NCBI GenBank assembly: GCA_013362295.1
Contig: JABFWJ010000102.1
Span: 1 to 13,468 of the forward strand
Origin: Thermoleophilia bacterium
GTDB taxonomy: Bacteria; Actinomycetota; Thermoleophilia; Gaiellales; Gaiellaceae
DNA: 13,468 nt
Direction: 5' to 3'
Positions 8,963-13,468 of the stretch are shown here, one piece after another (position 1 is the first letter of the stretch; every line of letters begins with the position of its first letter). The position numbers and the translations under genes were made by a program. The notes under the pieces were generated by a model, which saw only the letters and a list, made by a program, of their open reading frames with translations, was not told where the DNA came from and searched no databases.

Positions 8963-9799
8963 GTGATGGCGTTGACCGCCGCCAACGGCCCGTTCAGTCG
9001 TCACCCTGTCGGCCGGTTCAACCTCGAGATCGACCGGTCGCGCGCCGTCCTCTTCTGGGAGCCGGTTCCGCAGCGCGTGCGCGCACTCGTCGCGGACGAG
9101 ACCATCGCGGACAGCAAGCGGATGATGCTCCTGCACGAGACGGGTCACCTGCCGGTCTACTACTTCCCACAGGACGACATCCGCTCCGACCTGGTCGAGC
9201 AGTCGGAGCACACGACCAGGTGCCCGCACAAAGGAACGGCGCGCTACTGGTCGGTGCGCGTCGGAGACCGCCAGGTGCCGAACGCGATCTGGGCCTATCC
9301 CGAGCCGCTCGAGTCCGCCTCATTCCTCGCGGGCTACGTCGCACTCGACTGGGACTCCTTCGACGAGTGGTTCGTCGAGGACGAGCAGGCGTTCGGGCAT
9401 CCACGCGATCCGTACGCGCGGATCGACGTCTACAGCACGACGCGTCACGTGCGCGTGCTCCGTGACGGCGTCGTACTTGCGGACAGCCGGCGCGCGAAGG
9501 TGCTGTTCGAGACGGTGCTCCCGCCGCGCTACTACTTCCCCGCCGACGACGTGCGCACCGAGCTGCTCGAGCCCAGCAGCACGAAGTCGCGCTGCGCGTA
9601 CAAGGGCTCGGCGTCGTACTGGCACGTCCGGGTCGGCGACCGGCTCGTCGAGGACCTGGTGTGGAGCTATCCGGACCCGCAACACGACGGGGAACCGGTG
9701 CGCGACCTCTTCTGCTTCTTCAACGAGCGGGTCGACCTCGAGCTCGACGGCGAGGTGCAGGAGCGCCCGCAGACGCAATACTCGCGCGACGACGACTGA
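8963..9799 (+). CDS. Tandem DUF427-domain protein
   Basis: The protein has 278 residues from GTG 8963, or 277 from the adjacent ATG 8966. No clear Shine-Dalgarno sequence precedes it and the gap from the sigma-factor stop is only 6 bp, so translation is probably coupled. Two DUF427 domains lie in tandem. Copy 1 is at about 37-135 (VRALVADETIADS, PVYYFPQDD, RCPHKGTARYWSVRVGDR, IWAYPEP). Copy 2 is at about 160-260 (VRVLRDGVVLADSRRA, RYYFPADD, RCAYKGSASYWHVRVGDR, VWSYPDP). Each keeps CxxKGxAxYW, with cysteines at 87 and 211. There is no signal peptide or membrane segment, so it should be cytosolic. DUF427 (PF04248) proteins are common in actinobacteria. Pfam has suggested a nucleotidyltransferase-like link, but I know of no established reaction. 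Context suggests it is expressed with the ECF41 factor. It converges on the ABC gene with 3 bp between the stops. Confidence 0.88.
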   Translation: MMALTAANGPFSRHPVGRFNLEIDRSRAVLFWEPVPQRVRALVADETIADSKRMMLLHETGHLPVYYFPQDDIRSDLVEQSEHTTRCPHKGTARYWSVRVGDRQVPNAIWAYPEPLESASFLAGYVALDWDSFDEWFVEDEQAFGHPRDPYARIDVYSTTRHVRVLRDGVVLADSRRAKVLFETVLPPRYYFPADDVRTELLEPSSTKSRCAYKGSASYWHVRVGDRLVEDLVWSYPDPQHDGEPVRDLFCFFNERVDLELDGEVQERPQTQYSRDDD

Positions 9800-9802
9800 C
9801 GC

Positions 9803-11605
9803 TCAGCGGTAGGCCGCGGCCTGCAGCTCGTAAAGCTCCGCGTACAGCCCGTCGCGCCGCATCAGCTCGACGTGGCTGCCGGCCTCGGTGATCCGCCCGC
9901 CGCTGATCACGAGGATCAGATCGGCCATCCGTACGGTCGAGAAGCGATGCGAGACGAGGATCGTGATCGCGCCCGAGACGGCGGCCGCATCGCGGGCGGC
10001 GGCTGCGAAGCGCTCGAAGAGGCCGTGCTCCGTAGGCGCGTCGAGACTCGCGGTGGGCTCGTCGAGCACGAGCAGGAGCGGCGCGAGCCGCATCATCGCG
10101 CGCGCGAGCGCGACCTTCTGCCACTGGCCGAGCGAGAGGTCGGTCCCGCCGTCGAACTCTCGGCCGAGCTGCGTCGCGAGTCCCGCAGGGAGGTCGTCGG
10201 GCAGCTCGGCAGCGGCCGCCCGATCGAGCGCCGCGAGCACGTGCGCGTCCGACTGCGCCGCGGGCAGGTCGCCGATGCCGACCGATTCACGCGCGACGAA
10301 CTGGAAGCGGCCGAAGTCCTGGAAGCCGGCCGAGATGCGTGTGCGCCACTCGTCGACGTCGAACCGCTCGAGGTCGATCCCGTCGACGAGGATGCGCCCC
10401 GCGCTCGGCTCGTACAGCCGCGCGAGGAGCTTGACGAGCGTCGTCTTGCCCGCCCCGTTCTCACCCACGATCGCGACCGTCTTGCCGGCAGGCAAGAACA
10501 GGTCGACGTGCTCGAGCACCGCGCGTCCGGCTCCGCTGTACGCGAAGCGGACATCCTCGAGCCGGATCCCGTCGGTGAGCCGGTCGGGGATCGGAGCCGG
10601 GTCGGCCGGCCTGACCGCCGCCCGCGCCCGCTCGGCGTATTCGCCGAACCACAGGAGCCGCCCGACCGCCCGATGCGTGCGCACGAACCAGGCGACGCAG
10701 TAGGCCAGGTCGTTCAGCTGTGCACTGAGCTGCGCGCCCACGCTGAGAACGAGGACGACGGCACCGATCGTCGCCCGGCCCTGCTGGGCGAGCCGGACCG
10801 TCTCGGCCAGCGCGAGGCAGTACACGACGGCGAAGAAGACCCAGGCGGCCGTCGTGCGCAGCGCGCCTTGGACCGCCTGTGCGACGCGCGACCGCTCGAG
10901 CCGGTCGAAGGTCGCGCGGCGACGGCCGAGCAGCTCTTCCCGCAGGCCGTAGAGACGGATCTCCTTCGCAGGCCCGGACTCGGTCGTGAGGTCGAAGAGG
11001 TGGCGCAGCACGCGGGTCTCCTCCGCCTGCGCCTCGAGCAGCGAGCGAGCGCCCTGATGCGCGCGCGCCGTGAACACCGCCGCAGGGAGGCCCGCCAGCG
11101 GCACGAGCGCGAGCAGCGGGTGGACGCTCCCGAGCAGCACCATCGCACTCACGGCCTGGAGCGCTGCCGCGAGCGTCCAGGAGATCGGGTTGAACGGGTT
11201 CGCGAGCTCGTTGCGCTCCAGGGCCAGCAGCTCGACGCGATCGAGGTACTCGGGCAGCTCGTGGTGCGCGATCCCGGGGACTCCGGCCGTGAGCTGCATC
11301 AGGTAGGTGTCGAGATAGAGCTGCGTGTTCTCTCGCAGCCGCATGCGTACGGTGAGTGACACCATCGCCATCACCCGGTTCAGGCCGGTCAGGCCGACAA
11401 CGAAGCCGACGCCGACGAGCGCCCGCGACGTCGAGTGGGTAACGACGCCGTCCGCGACGAGCTTCAGGCCGATGGCACGTATCGGCAGACCGATCAACTG
11501 GAGCGAGGATGAGACAAGCGCCGCGATCGACCGCCGCCGGTCGGCCCGCCACGAGATCGCGAGCATCAGCCAGACGGTCTGGAGCGGCTTACGCGGCGTC
11601 TTCAT
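9803..11605 (-). CDS. ABC exporter half-transporter, second subunit of a probable heterodimer
   Basis: The protein has 600 residues from ATG 11605, which overlaps the end of the preceding ABC gene by 17 bp and so is translationally coupled. Hydrophobic segments at about 26-52, 62-82, 141-162, 163-180, 252-268 and 279-300 fit a six-helix exporter membrane domain. AKEIRLYGL at 213-221 is a motif shared with the partner. The nucleotide-binding domain begins near 348. Walker A is GENGAGKT at 381-388, the Q-loop Gln is 429, the signature is LSLGQWQ at 490-496 (consensus LSGGQ altered at the third position), Walker B is LLLVLDEP with Glu516, and the switch His is 553. All catalytic residues are present. 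The substrate cannot be read from sequence. A Trp right after the signature Gln also occurs in lantibiotic-type exporters, which is only a hint. Export of a drug, lipid or peptide are all possible. Confidence 0.9.
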   Translation of the reverse strand: MKTPRKPLQTVWLMLAISWRADRRRSIAALVSSSLQLIGLPIRAIGLKLVADGVVTHSTSRALVGVGFVVGLTGLNRVMAMVSLTVRMRLRENTQLYLDTYLMQLTAGVPGIAHHELPEYLDRVELLALERNELANPFNPISWTLAAALQAVSAMVLLGSVHPLLALVPLAGLPAAVFTARAHQGARSLLEAQAEETRVLRHLFDLTTESGPAKEIRLYGLREELLGRRRATFDRLERSRVAQAVQGALRTTAAWVFFAVVYCLALAETVRLAQQGRATIGAVVLVLSVGAQLSAQLNDLAYCVAWFVRTHRAVGRLLWFGEYAERARAAVRPADPAPIPDRLTDGIRLEDVRFAYSGAGRAVLEHVDLFLPAGKTVAIVGENGAGKTTLVKLLARLYEPSAGRILVDGIDLERFDVDEWRTRISAGFQDFGRFQFVARESVGIGDLPAAQSDAHVLAALDRAAAAELPDDLPAGLATQLGREFDGGTDLSLGQWQKVALARAMMRLAPLLLVLDEPTASLDAPTEHGLFERFAAAARDAAAVSGAITILVSHRFSTVRMADLILVISGGRITEAGSHVELMRRDGLYAELYELQAAAYR

Positions 11606-13391
11606 CGGCCGTCCCGGTGACGAACTTCGCCGCCTGCAGCGTGTACATCGCGGCGTAACGACCCTCGCGCCCCATCAGCGCGTCGTGCGTCCCGTCTTCC
11701 ACCACGCGACCGTGCTCGACGACGACGATGCGGTCGGCGCGGCGCACGGTCGAGAAGCGGTGTGAGACGACGATCGTCGTCACGCCGCGCGTCAGCTCGA
11801 GAAAACGCGCGTAGACCTGCGCCTCGCCGCGCACGTCGAGCGACGCGGTCGGCTCGTCCAGGATCAGCACGCCCGCCCCGCTGCGGACGGCGAAGAGCGC
11901 CCGCGCGACCGCGAGCCGCTGCCACTCGCCGCCGGACAACTCTGCGCCTCCCGTCAGCTCGCGCGTGAGCGGCGTCGACCAGCCGTGTGGCAGCTGCTCG
12001 ATCGCGGGCGCGGCGCCGGCGAGCCGTGCGGCTTCGACGATCGCGCGATCCTCCGAGCGGCGGTGCAACGCGCCGAAGGCGACGTTGTCGTGTGCGGAGA
12101 CCTCGAACTGGACGTAGTCCTGGAACACCGCGGCGATGCGCCGGTGCCAGCCCGCGGGATCGAGGTCGCGCAGGTCGATGCCGTCGGCCGTCACGGCGCC
12201 CTCGTCCGGGTCGTAGAGCCGGCTCAGCAGTTTGATCAACGTCGTCTTGCCGGCCCCGTTCTCGCCGACGATCGCAAGCGAGCGACCGGCTTCGATCTCG
12301 AGGTCGAGGTCGCGGAAGACCGGCTCGCTCCGGCCGGGGTAGGCGAACGTCACGCCGTCGAACCGGATGACCCGCCGCGGGAGACCACTCGCCGACCGCG
12401 CGGACCGCAGCGCGAGCCCGCCTGTCGTGTCGCCTGCGGACTGGATCTCCTCGATGCGGTCGAGGATCCGGATGAAGTCCGACAGGAACCAGTTTCCCTC
12501 CACGTACGTGGCGAGGACGGCGGCGCCGACGATCGCCTGGGTGAGGATCACCGTCGACTGCAGCGTCATCGTCCCGTGCGCCCCCTCCCAGGCGACCGTC
12601 CCGACGGCGAGGAGTTCGATCGACGCGACGGCGAATGCAGAGCCGACGCCGGCGAGCCACCCCTCGCGGCGCGTCCGCCAGATTTCGCGCATCTCGCCGA
12701 GCCATCCTTCCCGGTAACGGTCGACCATCCAGCCGGCGAGGCCGAACACGCGCGTCTCCTTCGCGACGTCCGGCGTCAACGCGAGCGTCCGCAGGTAGTA
12801 CGAGCGCCGCAGACGCGGGGTGCGTCCCATCAGGACGAGCGTCACGTCGTGCCAGTGGCGGCGCGATACGCGGTAGGCGAACGCATACGCGCCGGCGAGG
12901 ACGATCGCCATCCACCACCGGTAGCTCGCGACGACGACGAGCGAGACCGCGCCCTGCACCCACAGCAGGAGGACCGGCCCCAGCCACCAGCCCGCCTCGC
13001 CCGGCGTCACGCCCGCCACCAGCCCGTCCGCCTGGGCGAGACGATCGCGTACCGCGGGGTCCTCGACATGCGCCAGTCCGGGCGGGCGGCTCATCGCGCG
13101 CATCAACCGGCGCGACACCGACTCGTCGACCTGCCGCCACATCGCCTCGCCGAGCTGCTCGCGCGCCGGGTCGAGCAGCCGGCCGGCGACGAACACGACG
13201 ACGATCACTGCCAGCGGCGCGGCGACAGAGTCGCCGCGGCGGATCGCTCCGACGAGCGCACCGGTGGAGACGGCGAAGGCGGGCACGAGGAGCCCGCTGA
13301 TCACGCCGACCGCGACGACCGCGGCCGTCAACCGCGCGTTCGCAGCCGCGAACGCGCGGAGCAGCCGAACCGCCGACAACCGCAACCCCAC
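11589..13391 (-). CDS. ABC exporter half-transporter, first subunit of a probable heterodimer
   Basis: The protein has 600 residues from GTG 13391. An in-frame TGA lies three codons upstream, so nothing earlier is possible. TTG 13379, placed behind GGTGGGG, is an alternative start that shortens it by four residues. Membrane segments lie at about 21-50, 56-73, 135-156, 159-176, 246-268 and 281-300. AKETRVFGL at 210-218 mirrors the partner's motif. Walker A is GENGAGKT at 376-383, the Q-loop is FQD at 423-425, the signature is LSGGEWQ at 485-491 (Glu in place of Gln), Walker B is VLILDEP with Glu513, and the switch His is 544. The next gene overlaps its last 17 bp and encodes a diverged relative of equal length, the classic arrangement for a heterodimeric exporter. 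Both nucleotide sites keep Walker B Glu and switch His, unlike heterodimers with one degenerate site. Substrate unknown. Confidence 0.9.
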   Translation of the reverse strand: MGLRLSAVRLLRAFAAANARLTAAVVAVGVISGLLVPAFAVSTGALVGAIRRGDSVAAPLAVIVVVFVAGRLLDPAREQLGEAMWRQVDESVSRRLMRAMSRPPGLAHVEDPAVRDRLAQADGLVAGVTPGEAGWWLGPVLLLWVQGAVSLVVVASYRWWMAIVLAGAYAFAYRVSRRHWHDVTLVLMGRTPRLRRSYYLRTLALTPDVAKETRVFGLAGWMVDRYREGWLGEMREIWRTRREGWLAGVGSAFAVASIELLAVGTVAWEGAHGTMTLQSTVILTQAIVGAAVLATYVEGNWFLSDFIRILDRIEEIQSAGDTTGGLALRSARSASGLPRRVIRFDGVTFAYPGRSEPVFRDLDLEIEAGRSLAIVGENGAGKTTLIKLLSRLYDPDEGAVTADGIDLRDLDPAGWHRRIAAVFQDYVQFEVSAHDNVAFGALHRRSEDRAIVEAARLAGAAPAIEQLPHGWSTPLTRELTGGAELSGGEWQRLAVARALFAVRSGAGVLILDEPTASLDVRGEAQVYARFLELTRGVTTIVVSHRFSTVRRADRIVVVEHGRVVEDGTHDALMGREGRYAAMYTLQAAKFVTGTADEDAA

Positions 13392-13429
13392 CGACGTTCA
13401 TGGTAGGAGGCGGGGACGGGAAAGCCGAG

Positions 13430-13468
13430 TCAGGCCGCCGGGAACCCCCGCTCCTGCAAGAGCCAGGT
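13430..13468 (-). CDS. Possible C-terminal tail of an upstream gene (partial)
   Basis: Reading in from the right edge on the minus strand, one frame gives TWLLQERGFPAA and then TGA at 13432-13430. That is 38 bp before the ABC gene's GTG, a normal intra-operon distance. It looks like an ordinary protein end, but 12 codons cannot identify a family or prove coding. If real, it would be the gene preceding the exporter in the same operon. Confidence 0.3.
   Translation of the reverse strand, partial: TWLLQERGFPAA

Noticed and set aside
8194..9465. Plus-strand 423-codon frame, and minus-strand 8018-9229, across the sigma and DUF427 genes
   Set aside because: Both lack recognisable domains and overlap two well-supported genes. 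They are composition artefacts.
11602..13401. A 599-codon minus-strand frame with ATG 13401
   Set aside because: Its product is arginine-rich with no motifs. The overlapping 600-codon frame from GTG 13391 carries every ABC exporter motif.

Overview
This is a very GC-rich window (third codon positions almost always G or C, frequent GTG starts, little intergenic DNA). It looks like an actinobacterium. The style of the secreted repeat protein and the gene mix would fit a deep-branching class such as Thermoleophilia, but that placement is an impression and no taxonomic marker is present.

Region 1 (1-5450, minus strand). One enormous open frame, cut by the left window edge, encodes a secreted protein with a signal peptide and at least 14 tandem beta-sandwich-type repeats of about 99-139 residues, with a 15th beginning at the edge. 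It has no stop inside the window. The many arginine-rich open frames lying over it on both strands are composition shadows. Region 2 (5516-7892, minus). A soluble hybrid histidine kinase (PAS-PAS-PAS-HisKA-HATPase-receiver) is split by a single extra base near 7087-7088. Removing one G restores a continuous 791-residue protein. The kinase lies 65 bp upstream of the repeat-protein gene on the same strand.

Region 3 (7893-8077) is a 185-bp divergent control region. Reading rightward it holds two 12-bp direct repeats spaced exactly 20 bp apart, a TGTCACA-N16-CGTC element matching the promoter signature known for ECF41 sigma factors, and a strong Shine-Dalgarno sequence. Region 4 (8078-9799, plus) is a two-gene unit: an ECF41-type sigma factor with a SnoaL-like C-terminal domain, then, 6 bp later, a protein made of two tandem DUF427 domains. 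The sigma factor probably drives its own transcription and that of the DUF427 gene.

Region 5 (9803-13391, minus). Two overlapping genes encode the half-transporters of a probable heterodimeric ABC exporter. They converge on the DUF427 gene with only 3 bp between the stop codons. A 12-codon tail of a possible further upstream gene of the same operon reaches the right window edge.

I see no tRNA, rRNA, CRISPR array, insertion sequence or phage gene. The least ordinary parts are the giant repeat protein, the ECF41/DUF427 pairing with its readable promoter, and the broken kinase. Nothing here proves a new system.
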